A DNA stretch of 64,000 nt from Alphaproteobacteria bacterium (GCA_017999645.1 JAGNLJ010000003.1:62001-126000), one strand, 5' to 3'; shown: positions 33,722 through 44,772, numbered from the stretch's first letter. Program-made: numbers and translations. The notes: generated from the sequence alone by a model not told the origin.

Positions 33722-34876
33722 ATGGACATGAAAAACGCAGGCAACACAGACGAATTCAGGCATTTTACCACCTCGTTATGGGACCAGGTCAAGGACGTAT
33801 GGTCGCACGGCCTGTTCGGCATAGATATCGGCAGCATTATTATAGCACTTCTGATTTTCGGATGTTTCCTTGTATTGCGCGAATTCATGGCAAAATTCAT
33901 CCTCCGTCGCCTCGAGGCCTGGGCTGAGAGCTCGGAAAACAAACTCGACGACCGGATCATTCCCGTCCTCGTTCCTCCCGCGAAATTCATCCCCGTCCTT
34001 CTCGGCGTATTTTTCGCCGGGCAGTATCTTCAGTTCGACGGCGACCACGAAATCTTTTTCGTCAAAATATTAAAATCCCTCATCGCCTTCACGATCTTCT
34101 GGGCGATTTATCTTGCCGCCGAACCGTTCGGCCACAGCCTGAAACGGGTAGAGCGCATGCTCACGCCGATGATGACGCAGTGGATTTTCAAGGTGCTGAA
34201 AATTCTCGTCATCTTTATCGGCGGCGCGGTGATCCTGGAGCTCTGGGGCATCAAGGTCGCGCCCTTGCTCGCCGGTCTCGGCCTCTTCGGTGCCGCCGTT
34301 GCGCTCGGCGCGCAGGATTTCTTCAAGAACCTGATCGCGGGCATGTCGCTGATTTCCGAGAAACGCTTCCTGAATGGCGACTGGATTCTGGTTGAGGGCG
34401 TGGTCGAAGGCACGGTCGAGGAAATCGGCTTCCGCTCGACAAAAGTGCGTCGCTTCGACAAGGCACCGATCTATGTCCCGAATTCGAAACTCGCCGACGC
34501 CGTCGTGACGAATTTCAGCCGCATGACTTTCCGCCGCATCCGCTGGACCATCGGCCTCAGCTACAAGAGCGACGTAAAGCAACTGAAAGTGATCTGCGAC
34601 GAAATCAAGAAATACCTGACGACCAACAAGGATAAATTCGCACAACCCGACGAAGCAGGCCTGACGGTGCGTATCGATTCATTCGGCGATTCCACAATCA
34701 ACCTGCTGATCAACTGCTTCACACGCACGATCGATTACGAAGAATGGATGACGATTAAGGAAGACCTTGCGTTCAAGATCAGGGAGATCGTCGAGGAGAA
34801 AGCAAAAGCGTCTTTTGCCTTCCCGTCGCAATCCATCTATGTCGAGAATTTCGACGAAATGGCGAAGAAGAAATAA
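33722..34876 (+). CDS. MscS-family mechanosensitive channel
   Basis: Osmotic-release channel. The 384-residue sequence has four hydrophobic segments (about residues 38-55, 80-100, 115-135 and 155-205). The last includes the pore-lining TM3-like GLGLFGAAVALGAQDFFKN, followed by the beta domain GDWILVEGVVEGTVEEIGFRS and the alpha/beta domain. Three or more N-terminal helices suggest a YbdG/YnaI-like subtype rather than minimal MscS. It converges with the 34877 gene with no gap. Confidence 0.92.
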   Translation: MDMKNAGNTDEFRHFTTSLWDQVKDVWSHGLFGIDIGSIIIALLIFGCFLVLREFMAKFILRRLEAWAESSENKLDDRIIPVLVPPAKFIPVLLGVFFAGQYLQFDGDHEIFFVKILKSLIAFTIFWAIYLAAEPFGHSLKRVERMLTPMMTQWIFKVLKILVIFIGGAVILELWGIKVAPLLAGLGLFGAAVALGAQDFFKNLIAGMSLISEKRFLNGDWILVEGVVEGTVEEIGFRSTKVRRFDKAPIYVPNSKLADAVVTNFSRMTFRRIRWTIGLSYKSDVKQLKVICDEIKKYLTTNKDKFAQPDEAGLTVRIDSFGDSTINLLINCFTRTIDYEEWMTIKEDLAFKIREIVEEKAKASFAFPSQSIYVENFDEMAKKK

Positions 34877-35194
34877 TCAGCGCTGATAAACCAACACTTC
34901 TTGATCTTGCTCTGAAACAATGACTAACGTCTGCTTAAGTTTTGTCCTGCCGACATCACTGAGTATTAAATCCCGGGTAGCGTCGCTTATGTTCAATTCT
35001 CCTGCAGGAATTGCAGGCAATGCCTTACCGGTTTCCGGATCGAACTCCGGCGGAACAGCACGCATCGAATAATTGGTTCGCGCTACCAGAAAAATGACGC
35101 CCAAGGCGGCATTATGGCTTCTCTCGACTTCACCGGGCACATCGAATGAATCGGCATCGCTACGTCTGAAATCTTTGCCTATAGGGTCGCTCAT
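34877..35194 (-). CDS. Orphan protein, 105 aa
   Basis: Not recognised. It has a central hydrophobic segment ALGVIFLVARTNY and a short acidic region. Its gene is 11 bp downstream of the 116-aa orphan gene, so they are probably co-transcribed. Its start has an AAGGAAAAAAC leader. Confidence 0.55.
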   Translation of the reverse strand: MSDPIGKDFRRSDADSFDVPGEVERSHNAALGVIFLVARTNYSMRAVPPEFDPETGKALPAIPAGELNISDATRDLILSDVGRTKLKQTLVIVSEQDQEVLVYQR

Positions 35195-35205
35195 GTTTTT
35201 TCCTT

Positions 35206-35556
35206 TTATAAAGTAACGGCAGGATGAGTATTGCTAAACCCAGCCTGAGCTTTTTCATCAGGATGAGCATTGTTGAACTCGGCCAGTTGTTCTTCAAAGC
35301 GCCTGATAATTGCACGGCCCTCATCACTGTTAACATCAAAACGAACTGGAGGTTCAACGAAGCCAACCATTCCCAGAGTGTTATGCGTGTGTGGTAACCC
35401 TACTGGAAACATCATGCCCTGCTTTGCATCATCAAGCTGCATTTCGAGAGTCCGTCTCATGTCATCATCCCAAAATTGAACGACAACAGTCTTAGCTTTA
35501 CCGACAGCAGCCGTAAAATCTTTCGCCTTCTGGCGAACATTATCCATCCATGACAT
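35206..35556 (-). CDS. Orphan protein, 116 aa
   Basis: Not recognised. Start 35556 (MSWMDNVRQK) was chosen over 35592 because the upstream promoter's -10 box ends 3 bases before 35592, so that ATG could not be in the message. GGGAG lies 8 bases upstream of 35556. The middle of the protein, FPVGLPHTHNTLGMVGF, contains H-N-x-L-G, loosely echoed in the neighbouring 105-aa protein. Confidence 0.55.
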   Translation of the reverse strand: MSWMDNVRQKAKDFTAAVGKAKTVVVQFWDDDMRRTLEMQLDDAKQGMMFPVGLPHTHNTLGMVGFVEPPVRFDVNSDEGRAIIRRFEEQLAEFNNAHPDEKAQAGFSNTHPAVTL

Positions 35557-35594
35557 TGCGCGTTTCTCCCATTCCCGATAATAATATTTCATTT

Positions 35595-35623
35595 TTTATA
35601 ATATGGAAAGAATAACCTGTCAA
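35595..35623 (-). promoter_or_regulatory. Consensus promoter for the 116-aa gene
   Basis: On the minus strand, TTGACA (35623-35618) and TATAAA (35600-35595) are separated by 17 bases. The block TTGACAGG...TTTCCATATTATA is nearly repeated in the 36111-36140 promoter. Confidence 0.7.
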
Positions 35624-35642
35624 TAATGATTCAGGAGCTTAT

Positions 35643-36080
35643 TCACCGGTCTTGAACAGGGCCTGTATCATGGCGCGGCGATGACCCAGGTTCCGGTGTC
35701 CCGGCGATCAATTTAGCAAACCGCGCGCGTAGATCTGCCAAACAGCCCGGCCAAAGGTCTTTGTCCTGCGGGATTGTCAGGTTCATTTTATAATGATCCA
35801 TTGATGCCGCATCTGGATTTCTTATCAAAAGTTCTAGATCATCGATCTGTCGTAAAATGTCGGTGCGCTCATGATTGATTGGTGTGATGTGCATGCCTAA
35901 TAGATGGCTATTGCCGTTTTTCTTTTCACCGCCGTTAAATTCATGAGCCGGACGGACGGTTTTTTTTAACTCCCCTGTTTTATGCTGATCTCCGTTGACC
36001 TCATCTCTGCGCTGCTGCTTTTCGTCTTTCCTGCTAACCCTGTGACCGGAATTCGATCCGCCATTCCCAAAACGTCCCAT
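35643..36080 (-). CDS. Orphan protein, 145 aa
   Basis: Not recognised. The first 60 residues are very polar and basic (MGRFGNGGSNSGHRVSRKDE), probably disordered. The second half has amphipathic helix-like segments (HERTDILRQIDDLELLIR; LADLRARFAKLIAG). It is driven by its own promoter at 36111-36140. Confidence 0.5.
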   Translation of the reverse strand: MGRFGNGGSNSGHRVSRKDEKQQRRDEVNGDQHKTGELKKTVRPAHEFNGGEKKNGNSHLLGMHITPINHERTDILRQIDDLELLIRNPDAASMDHYKMNLTIPQDKDLWPGCLADLRARFAKLIAGTPEPGSSPRHDTGPVQDR

Positions 36081-36110
36081 TTAAGTACTCCAACAGTTAC
36101 ACGAACGGCC

Positions 36111-36140
36111 TATATAATATGGAAATCTTTACCCTGTCAA
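36111..36140 (-). promoter_or_regulatory. Consensus promoter for the 145-aa gene
   Basis: On the minus strand, TTGACA (36140-36135) is followed by a TATTATATA stretch (36119-36111), so several -10 positions with 15-18 base spacing are possible. It shares a near-identical core with the 35595-35623 promoter. Confidence 0.6.
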
Positions 36141-36183
36141 ACCCCAATTGAGAAACTGATTTTCGTGTCTGAATGCCCCAAAA

Positions 36184-38961
36184 ATGCTATGCAGTTGGAT
36201 GCGTTCAGCCCCGCTTGAAACCCCGCAGGATTCGCTTGCTCTGCCTGATATTCCCGCCCTCGCGGTGAATGCTGTGCAGGCCTGCATTTTGACGGCAGAC
36301 GGCGAGCTCAAAACCATGAGCCACGACCAGGCGCAGTTGCTGATCCACAAGCAACCTGTCCTCGTCTGCCATGCCCCTTATACGCGCGGGCGGCTGGGGC
36401 TTGAGGAATTTCTCGCCTTCGATGTCCTCGAATTATTCGCCTTCGTGCACCCGGTAAAATTCTGCGTGCCGACGCCGCATGGGATTGCACGCGCACTAAA
36501 TGTGCCTGCGCCGGATTCACTGGAAGACCAGCCCTTCGCTCTGATGGATATCGTCAAGACCTTGCTGCGCGATTTACAAAGCGATCCGTGGCGCGACAAA
36601 GCCGACCCGCTGAAGACCGCCGCTGTGATGGGATTGAACGGCAAAGGCTGGCCGTGGACGCCGTTCGTTTTTTCGGCGCTCGGGCAGACTTACGACCCGA
36701 AAGAAATCACGCATTCGAAAACCGCGCTGAATGTCTGGCGGCATCTGCCGGAATGGGCCGAGGAAGCGCCGGAGCCGCCGCACGCGCACCATGGCGTCAC
36801 GCCTGATGAAAGCCGCGCAAGACTGGAACAGCTGCTCGGTCCCGGCGCGGAAAAACGGCAGGAGCAGTTTGAATATGCCGAGCAGATTACAACGGCCTTC
36901 GCCCCGCCGCGTGAGGAGAGCGAACCGAATGTCGTACTCGCCGAAGCGGGAACGGGCATTGGCAAAACACTTGGATACCTCGCACCCGCCAGCGTCTGGG
37001 CGGAGAAAAACGCCGGAACAGTGTGGATTTCGACTTACACCAAAAATCTGCAGCAGCAGATCGACCGAGAACTTGATCGTCTGTATCCGACGAAAGAAGT
37101 GAAGGACGCACACGTGGCCATCCGCAAGGGCCGCGAAAATTATTTGTGCCTGCTGAATTTCGACGAGGCGGCAACGGGCGCGAGTTTGACGCGCAATCCA
37201 ATACAGGCGGTGGCGGCGGGACTTATGACACGCTGGACGGCGGCGACGCGCGACGGCGATCTGACCGGCGCGGATTTCCCCGGCTGGCTGGCGGGACTGC
37301 TCGGGTATCAGCATACGCTTGGATTAGCCGACCGGCGCGGCGAATGCATCTATTCAGCGTGCGACCATTACCACAAATGTTTTGTCGAAAAATCCATCCG
37401 CAAATCGAAACGCGTGCGCATCGTTGTCGCCAACCATGCGCTGGTGATGATCCAGTCCGCCCTCTCCGCGCCCGGCGAGGACATGCCGGACCGTTACGTC
37501 TTCGATGAAGGGCATCATTTGTTCGATAGCGCCGACAGCGCCTTTTCCGCGCATCTCTCGGCGCAGGAAACACGTGATTTACGACGCTGGATTTTAGGAC
37601 CCGAAGGCGGAAGGCGCTCCCGCGCACGTGGATTGCAGCGCCGCGCCGAAGGACTTGCCGAGGGCGATACTGAAGCGGAAAAAGCATTACAAGAAATTAT
37701 TTACGAGGCGACGTGTTTAACGGGAGAAGGCTGGGCGAAAAGATTGCGTGAAGAAACGCCGAGCGGCCCCACCGAAAATTTCCTCGCACTCGTTTACAAA
37801 CAGGTTTACACGCGCGCCGAGGGGCGCGGCGGTCCATATTCATTAGAGACCCAGACATGGCCGCTGGATGAGGGCATCGCGGAAAAAGCCAGGGCGCTGA
37901 AAAACGCGCTGCGCAAATTGCAAAAACCAATGCAGGAGCTGGTGGCAGCGTTCCGCAAAAAACTCGCGAATGACGAAGGGCTGCTGGATCCCGATACGCG
38001 GCGCAGGCTGGACGCGGTGAACCAGTCGCTGGAAAAACGTTCCGTCATGACGCTGCAAGCCTGGATTAATATGCTGGAGATGCTTGAAAGCGGCCAAACT
38101 CAAGAGGAATTCGTCGACTGGATGGAGGTCGAACGCCTGAACGGCAAGGCCGTGGATGTCGGCCTTTACCGCCACTGGGTCGACCCGATGAAACCCTTCG
38201 CTGCGAGCGTCCGCCCGCATCTGCATGGCATGGCGGTGACGTCGGCGACGCTGCGCGACGACGCCAAGAACTGGGACAATGCGAAGCTCCGCACCGGCGC
38301 GGATTACCTGACGCCGGATCCGCAACTCGTCGCGCTGGAATCGCCGTTCGATTACGCCGCACAGACAAAAATTTTCGTCATCAATGACGTGCGCAAAGAC
38401 GATCTCGACCAGGTCGGCGGCGCATACCGCGCCTTGTTCGAGGCCAGCGGCGGCGGCGCGCTCGGGCTGTTCACCGCCATCCAGAGACTTCGGGCCGTGC
38501 ATGAGCGCATCGCCCTGCCGCTCGAGAAACGCGACATCACGCTCTACGCGCAGCATGTGGACGCAATCGATACCGGGACGCTCGTCGATATTTTCCGTGA
38601 TGATATTCATGCATGCCTGCTCGGAACCGATGCCACGCGCGACGGCGTCGACGTGCCGGGAGAATCGCTCCGCCTCATCGTGTTCGACCGCGTGCCGTGG
38701 CCGCGCCCCACCATCCTGCACAAAGCCCGCCGCGAGCGATTCGGTAAAAAAGACTATGACGAGATGATTACCCGCCTGAAACTGAAGCAGGCCTTTGGCC
38801 GCCTGATCCGCCGGGCCGACGACAAGGGCGTGTTCGTCATGCTCGACCCGATGCTGCCCTCCCGCCTGCAAACCGCGTTTCCAAAGTATGCGGTGCTGGT
38901 TAAATGCGGACTGAGTGAGGCAGTGCAGCAAATCCGGGCCTTTTTGAACGTTGCAAGTTAA
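36184..38961 (+). CDS. DinG/Rad3-type ATP-dependent DNA helicase
   Basis: A superfamily 2 helicase of the XPD/DinG group. The first 240 residues form an extra N-terminal domain of unknown role. Helicase motifs follow: LAEAGTGIGKTLGYLAP at 252-268 (Walker A), the RKGRENYLCLLNF and CIYSACDHYHKC cysteines that could hold a 4Fe-4S cluster, VFDEGHH (DEAH), VTSATL, and motif VI LKQAFGRLIRR. The 925-residue length is larger than E. coli DinG because of the N-terminal domain. It probably acts on R-loops or stalled forks. An alternative start at 36199 exists. Confidence 0.88.
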   Translation: MLCSWMRSAPLETPQDSLALPDIPALAVNAVQACILTADGELKTMSHDQAQLLIHKQPVLVCHAPYTRGRLGLEEFLAFDVLELFAFVHPVKFCVPTPHGIARALNVPAPDSLEDQPFALMDIVKTLLRDLQSDPWRDKADPLKTAAVMGLNGKGWPWTPFVFSALGQTYDPKEITHSKTALNVWRHLPEWAEEAPEPPHAHHGVTPDESRARLEQLLGPGAEKRQEQFEYAEQITTAFAPPREESEPNVVLAEAGTGIGKTLGYLAPASVWAEKNAGTVWISTYTKNLQQQIDRELDRLYPTKEVKDAHVAIRKGRENYLCLLNFDEAATGASLTRNPIQAVAAGLMTRWTAATRDGDLTGADFPGWLAGLLGYQHTLGLADRRGECIYSACDHYHKCFVEKSIRKSKRVRIVVANHALVMIQSALSAPGEDMPDRYVFDEGHHLFDSADSAFSAHLSAQETRDLRRWILGPEGGRRSRARGLQRRAEGLAEGDTEAEKALQEIIYEATCLTGEGWAKRLREETPSGPTENFLALVYKQVYTRAEGRGGPYSLETQTWPLDEGIAEKARALKNALRKLQKPMQELVAAFRKKLANDEGLLDPDTRRRLDAVNQSLEKRSVMTLQAWINMLEMLESGQTQEEFVDWMEVERLNGKAVDVGLYRHWVDPMKPFAASVRPHLHGMAVTSATLRDDAKNWDNAKLRTGADYLTPDPQLVALESPFDYAAQTKIFVINDVRKDDLDQVGGAYRALFEASGGGALGLFTAIQRLRAVHERIALPLEKRDITLYAQHVDAIDTGTLVDIFRDDIHACLLGTDATRDGVDVPGESLRLIVFDRVPWPRPTILHKARRERFGKKDYDEMITRLKLKQAFGRLIRRADDKGVFVMLDPMLPSRLQTAFPKYAVLVKCGLSEAVQQIRAFLNVAS

Positions 38962-38988
38962 CGCCCGAAAGCTTTATAAACATAAGAC

Positions 38989-40374
38989 ATGAAGCCATTT
39001 GTTTTCGACATCAAGACCGACCCTGAAACGGCCTTTGCGGCGTTGCAAACCCAGCCCTATAGCCTGTGGCTGGACAGTGCGGATTCCGGCCACGCGCAGG
39101 GGCGCTTCTCATACATCGTTTCGCACCCGGTGGAAATGATCGAGGCGAAGGATGGCCGTGTTACCGTCACCAACAGCGCGCAGCAGACTGTTCTGCGTTG
39201 CGACCCTTTCGAAATTCTGAACGAGCGCCTTGAGGCGTGGAAAAGCGAAGCAGAAACAGTCGAGGGCCTGCCGCCATTCCAGGGCGGCCTCGCCGGATTT
39301 TTCGGATACGACCTCGCCCGCTGGATTGAAAATCTCCCGAGCGCGACGCGCCTCAACCCGCACATGCCGGACATGGCGGTCGGGATTTACGACCGCGTCA
39401 TCGCGTTCGACCATCAAAAGAACAAGGCGTGGCTGATCATTCACGCGGAAACTAAAAACGACGCCGAGCGCAAACGCACGGTGCTGATGCATATTCTAAA
39501 AAACAGAAAAACCGAGGCGAAGGAAAATCCCGTCCTGAACTGGTCACCAGCCGAACTTGCGGAAAGCTATAAGGCGAAAATCAAACGTGTGATCGAATAC
39601 ATTAATGCGGGCGATATTTTCCAGGCGAATTTGTCGCAGCGTTTCGAGGCCGTACTACCGCCCTCCTTCGACCGCTTCTCACATTACCTGACGATGCGCC
39701 GCGTGAATCCCGCGCCGTTCGCGGCCTATATGAATCTTGGCGGCATCGTAATTTCATCAGCGTCACCCGAGCAATTCCTGAGCGTGCAGGATAAAAAAGT
39801 AACGACGCGCCCCATCAAGGGCACCCGCCCCCGCGGTCGCGACAGGAAAGAAGACGACCGCAACCGCGACGAACTGGAACACAGCGCCAAGGATCGCGCC
39901 GAAAATATCATGATCGTCGATCTGTTGCGGAACGACCTGTCAAAAGTCTGCAAACCTGAAAGTGTCGAGCTGACCGATTTATGCAGGCTGGAAACATTCG
40001 CGGGTGTGCATCACCTTGTTTCAACAATTGAAGGCACACTCACAAAAACACCGGTCGATCTTCTCCGTGCCTGCTTCCCGGGCGGATCCATCACCGGCGC
40101 GCCAAAAATCCGCTCCATGGAAATCATCGAGGAACTCGAAACCGCGCGGCGCGGACCTTATTGCGGCGCAATGGCGTGGATCGGTTTCAACGGCGCGATG
40201 AACAGCTCTATCCTGATCCGCACGCTTGTATACCAGGGCAACAAGGTCACGCTGCAAGCCGGCGGCGGCATCACGGCCGGCTCTAGCGCCGAAGAGGAAT
40301 ACAGGGAAACGCTGGCGAAAGCCGAGAAAATCTTCCGCAGTTTCGACGCATCCCAGGCGAGAAAAACCGCGTGA
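38989..40374 (+). CDS. pabB: Aminodeoxychorismate synthase component I
   Basis: Converts chorismate with ammonia to 4-amino-4-deoxychorismate for folate synthesis. The chorismate-utilising domain has RPIKGTRPRG, where K277 marks PabB rather than anthranilate synthase (PIAGT). The domain continues with ERAENIMIVDLLRNDL-like sequence (DRAENIMIVDL) and FPGGSITGAPK near residues 362-375. Length is 461. Its stop overlaps the pabA start (GTGA), giving tight coupling. Confidence 0.93.
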   Translation: MKPFVFDIKTDPETAFAALQTQPYSLWLDSADSGHAQGRFSYIVSHPVEMIEAKDGRVTVTNSAQQTVLRCDPFEILNERLEAWKSEAETVEGLPPFQGGLAGFFGYDLARWIENLPSATRLNPHMPDMAVGIYDRVIAFDHQKNKAWLIIHAETKNDAERKRTVLMHILKNRKTEAKENPVLNWSPAELAESYKAKIKRVIEYINAGDIFQANLSQRFEAVLPPSFDRFSHYLTMRRVNPAPFAAYMNLGGIVISSASPEQFLSVQDKKVTTRPIKGTRPRGRDRKEDDRNRDELEHSAKDRAENIMIVDLLRNDLSKVCKPESVELTDLCRLETFAGVHHLVSTIEGTLTKTPVDLLRACFPGGSITGAPKIRSMEIIEELETARRGPYCGAMAWIGFNGAMNSSILIRTLVYQGNKVTLQAGGGITAGSSAEEEYRETLAKAEKIFRSFDASQARKTA

Positions 40375-40964
40375 TACTCGTCATCGATAATTACGATTCA
40401 TTCGTCTATAACATCGCGCGTTATTTCGAGTGCGCGGGCGAATCCTGCTCTGTCATCCGCAACGACAAGATCACCGTGCAGCACGCCGAAAAGCTCGATC
40501 CTCTCGCCATCGTTATCTCGCCCGGTCCCTGCACGCCGAAAGAATCGGGTGTTTCGGTCGAGTTCATCAAAAAACTCGGCGCGTTCATTCCGGTTTTCGG
40601 CATTTGCCTAGGTCATCAATGTCTCGGCGAAGCCTTCGGCGCAAAAACCGCGCGTACCGCGCCCGTACACGGCCACGCCAGCGCGATTATAAATGACGGC
40701 AGTGGCATTTTCGCCGGGCTACCGAAAATGTTGAATGCCGGACGTTATCATTCTCTCGTAACAGAACTTCCGGCGAATTCCCCGCTCCGCGTTACGGCGC
40801 GCACCGAAGACGGCATCATCATGGCCATGCAGCACGGCACGCAGCCGGTTTACGGCGTGCAGTTCCACCCCGAATCGGTCCTGACCGAGCGCGGCGCCGA
40901 CATGATAGGCAATTTCACCGCTATCGCGCGTCAATGGCGCCACTCCAGAAAAATCGCAGCATGA
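40371..40964 (+). CDS. pabA: Aminodeoxychorismate/anthranilate synthase glutaminase component
   Basis: A class I glutamine amidotransferase of 197 residues that feeds ammonia to PabB. The nucleophile is C79 in FGICLGHQ, and the His/Glu pair is in VQFHPESVLTE. It uses a GTG start at 40371 that overlaps the pabB stop. The family (PabA/TrpG) can serve both synthases; here the pabBAC context favours folate. It overlaps pabC by 4 bases. Confidence 0.92.
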   Translation: MILVIDNYDSFVYNIARYFECAGESCSVIRNDKITVQHAEKLDPLAIVISPGPCTPKESGVSVEFIKKLGAFIPVFGICLGHQCLGEAFGAKTARTAPVHGHASAIINDGSGIFAGLPKMLNAGRYHSLVTELPANSPLRVTARTEDGIIMAMQHGTQPVYGVQFHPESVLTERGADMIGNFTAIARQWRHSRKIAA

Positions 40965-41758
40965 GTATCATATGGCTGAATGGCCGCTTCATGCAGGAAG
41001 CCCCGGTGTTCCTGCCAGGCGACCGGATCAAGCTGGGCGATGGGGTGTTTGATACCATGCTCGCCGTTAACGGCGTTCCCGTTCACGCTAATGAACATTT
41101 CAAACGACTGCTGAGCCATGCCAATGTTTTAAAGATAAAAACGGACTGGAGCGTTTCAGATTTAAAAGCCGCAGCCGACGGTCTTCTGGAGCAGAATAAT
41201 TTCCGCGCCGGGAAATTCGTAATCAATACCCTGATCACGCGCGGACCAGCGGAACGCGGCCTGAAACTGCCGGAAAATCCTGCCATTCAATGCGTCATGT
41301 CGGCCAGCCCGGCACCCTCTGAATTCCCGCCAGTCCACGCGGTGATCGCAACCATTCGCCGGAACGAAGGCTCGCCCCTCTCGCGCATCAAATCCTGCAA
41401 TTACGGCGACAATATCCTTGCCTTGGCTGAGGCCGAGGAAAAAGGCGCGAACGAGGCCATTATGTTGAACAACCGCGGGAACGTCGCCTGCGCGGCGGCA
41501 AGCAATATTTTCATCGTCCGGGACGGAAAGCTCCTGACGCCGCTACTCGAAGACGGCGCGGTCGACGGCATCACCCGCAGAAACCTGATCAAAAAGCACG
41601 GCGCGGCGGAAACGGGCCTGACCGCTGCCGACCTCGCTTCCAGCCAGGGGATTTACCTGACCAGCAGCGTGCGCGGCGTGGTGGCTGTTGAGACATTGGA
41701 CGGTAAAAAACTGCCCCGCCCCTCTTTAGAAATTGATAAGGAATTCCATTTAATCTGA
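40961..41758 (+). CDS. pabC: Aminodeoxychorismate lyase-type class IV aminotransferase
   Basis: A fold-type IV PLP enzyme of 265 residues that releases 4-aminobenzoate and pyruvate. The PLP lysine is in RIKSCNYGDN (about residue 148), followed by NEAIMLNNRGNVACAAASNIF and the C-terminal YLTSSVRGVVAVE. The ATG at 40961 overlaps the pabA stop (ATGA). A branched-chain or D-amino-acid aminotransferase cannot be excluded by motif alone, but the operon makes PabC the best call. Confidence 0.88.
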   Translation: MSIIWLNGRFMQEAPVFLPGDRIKLGDGVFDTMLAVNGVPVHANEHFKRLLSHANVLKIKTDWSVSDLKAAADGLLEQNNFRAGKFVINTLITRGPAERGLKLPENPAIQCVMSASPAPSEFPPVHAVIATIRRNEGSPLSRIKSCNYGDNILALAEAEEKGANEAIMLNNRGNVACAAASNIFIVRDGKLLTPLLEDGAVDGITRRNLIKKHGAAETGLTAADLASSQGIYLTSSVRGVVAVETLDGKKLPRPSLEIDKEFHLI

Positions 41759-41780
41759 AAGATTAGGCTTTAAGGAACGA

Positions 41781-42689
41781 ATGACTTCTCTAAAAACACT
41801 GACGGTTTATCTCGGCTCCTCGGGCCATGCGAAGCCTTTATTCCAGGAAACGGCGGACCGGCTCGGCCACATCATCGGCGAAAGCGGATATCACCTCGTT
41901 TATGGCGGTATGGATGCCGGGCTGATGGGAAGGCTGGCGGCAGGCGCGCTGAATGCCGGAGGCAAAGTGACGGGCATCGTGCCGCGCAAGCTGCAGGACA
42001 GCGAACGGATTTTAAAGAACCTCAGCGAAACGGTTCTGGTCGAAGATCTTTGGCAGCGCAAAAAGAAAATGTTCGAACTGGCCGACGCGATTGTCACACT
42101 GCCCGGCGGTTTCGGCACGCTCGATGAAACGCTTGAGGTTTTGTACTGGGGAAAATTGAAACTGCATGCGATGCCTGTAGTGCTGGTGAATACCGACGGC
42201 TACTGGGTGAAACTAATTGAATACTTACGCACGCTGCGCGATTTCGACCAGAGATTTCTTGTTGTTGTCGACAGTGTCGAGCATGTCATCCCCGCGCTCA
42301 AGGCGTGGAACGAACCTCAGATCGCCAAACAGGACGGACACTTTCCGCATTTCGAAGACGAGATCATGCGCAAGACGAACGAGCCGATCATCATCGACCA
42401 GCCGAGCGTCGAGAACGCTTATTATGCCGTCTGCGCACTCGGGCTCAAGCAACTCGGCAAACATACAAGGCCGATCGGATTTTTAAACAGGGACGGGCAG
42501 TTCGACGCGTTGCTGAGCTGGCTCCAACGCGCCGCGCAGGAACATTTCATCACCGACAAATGCCTGAAACTCTTCGACGCCGCGCCGGATGAAAAAGCGC
42601 TGCAGGATCTGCTGAAAAACCAGCACGCCGTTTACATCGACCTGCACAAGGAAAAATGGGGCGAGCGACGCGAAAAAGCCCGCGACTAA
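41781..42689 (+). CDS. LOG-family Rossmann protein with C-terminal extension
   Basis: Member of the TIGR00730/LOG family, whose known members are cytokinin riboside 5'-monophosphate phosphoribohydrolases. VYGGMDAGLMGRLAAGAL (about residues 36-55) and LPGGFGTLDETLEVL (about 107-121, P-G-G-x-G-T-x-x-E) are the family motifs. About 110 residues after the core are additional and unassigned. It lies 22 bp after pabC, on the same strand. A nucleotide-hydrolase role is inferred from the family. Confidence 0.87.
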   Translation: MTSLKTLTVYLGSSGHAKPLFQETADRLGHIIGESGYHLVYGGMDAGLMGRLAAGALNAGGKVTGIVPRKLQDSERILKNLSETVLVEDLWQRKKKMFELADAIVTLPGGFGTLDETLEVLYWGKLKLHAMPVVLVNTDGYWVKLIEYLRTLRDFDQRFLVVVDSVEHVIPALKAWNEPQIAKQDGHFPHFEDEIMRKTNEPIIIDQPSVENAYYAVCALGLKQLGKHTRPIGFLNRDGQFDALLSWLQRAAQEHFITDKCLKLFDAAPDEKALQDLLKNQHAVYIDLHKEKWGERREKARD

Positions 42690-42699
42690 TCTCCCTTTC

Positions 42700-42820
42700 T
42701 CACCCCCGCACAGGCGGGGGTCCGGCAAAAAATATCAAAAAACATGGAGGGCCGCCATCGCGGCATTTGCAACCGGATCCCCGTTCACGCTCGGCTAAGC
42801 CTCGCTGCCGGGGATGACAG
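42700..42820. repeat. Degenerate repeat with GC-rich hairpin
   Basis: ACCCCCGCACAGGCGGGGGT forms a GC-rich hairpin near 42701-42721. GGATCCCCG and CGGGGATGAC arms further right resemble half of the GTCATCCCG palindrome family. It fills the gap between the convergent LOG and atpC genes and may terminate both. Confidence 0.55.
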
Positions 42821-42821
42821 T

Positions 42822-43268
42822 TTAGAAAATAATATGGCCTGTAATAGCCTGGATTTTCGCCTTGGTCATGGCGATGCGGCGTGTGGCGCGCGCTTTTGAG
42901 ACTTCATCGTCCGCGCGGCCAAGGTCTTCCTGATAGTTACGAAGTTCCTGCTCAAGCTCGGCCTGCACGAAACCGCTGACCTCATAAGCGTCCTCCGCCA
43001 GCACGGTGCAGTTCTTGCCCGTGATGTCGGCAAAACCGCCGGTGATAAAAATTTTCCACGGCTCGCCGCCCTTCTCGCGGTACAGGCGCACGACGCCGGG
43101 CTTCAGCGCGACAACCAGAGACGTGTGGTCAGGGCCGATACCCAGTTCACCATCTTCGCCGGGAATGACGGCATGCCAGACAGGTTCGGAGACCAGTTTT
43201 TCCTCGGGAGAAACCAGTTCGAACTTGATGGCCTGCGCCGTCGTTTCTGTCGCCTGTGCCTGCGCCAT
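42822..43268 (-). CDS. atpC: ATP synthase F1 epsilon subunit
   Basis: The 148-residue epsilon subunit couples rotation of the gamma stalk to the c-ring and inhibits hydrolysis. The N-terminal beta domain contains GEDGELGIGPDHTSLVVAL (about 40-60), typical of the family, and the C-terminal helical pair ends in RIAMTKAKIQAITG. It is the last gene of the operon, 3 bp after atpD. Confidence 0.93.
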   Translation of the reverse strand: MAQAQATETTAQAIKFELVSPEEKLVSEPVWHAVIPGEDGELGIGPDHTSLVVALKPGVVRLYREKGGEPWKIFITGGFADITGKNCTVLAEDAYEVSGFVQAELEQELRNYQEDLGRADDEVSKARATRRIAMTKAKIQAITGHIIF

Positions 43269-43271
43269 GAA

Positions 43272-44759
<1,488 letters not shown>

Positions 44760-44772
44760 TTATCGAGTTGCT

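Noticed and set aside
36184..36904. The first 240 residues of the helicase gene as a separate gene
   Set aside because: The frame is continuous with no internal start or ribosome-binding site; an N-terminal domain is simpler.
37843..38931. Minus-strand frame of 362 codons
   Set aside because: Antisense to the DinG-like helicase; a GC-rich shadow frame with no recognisable protein features.
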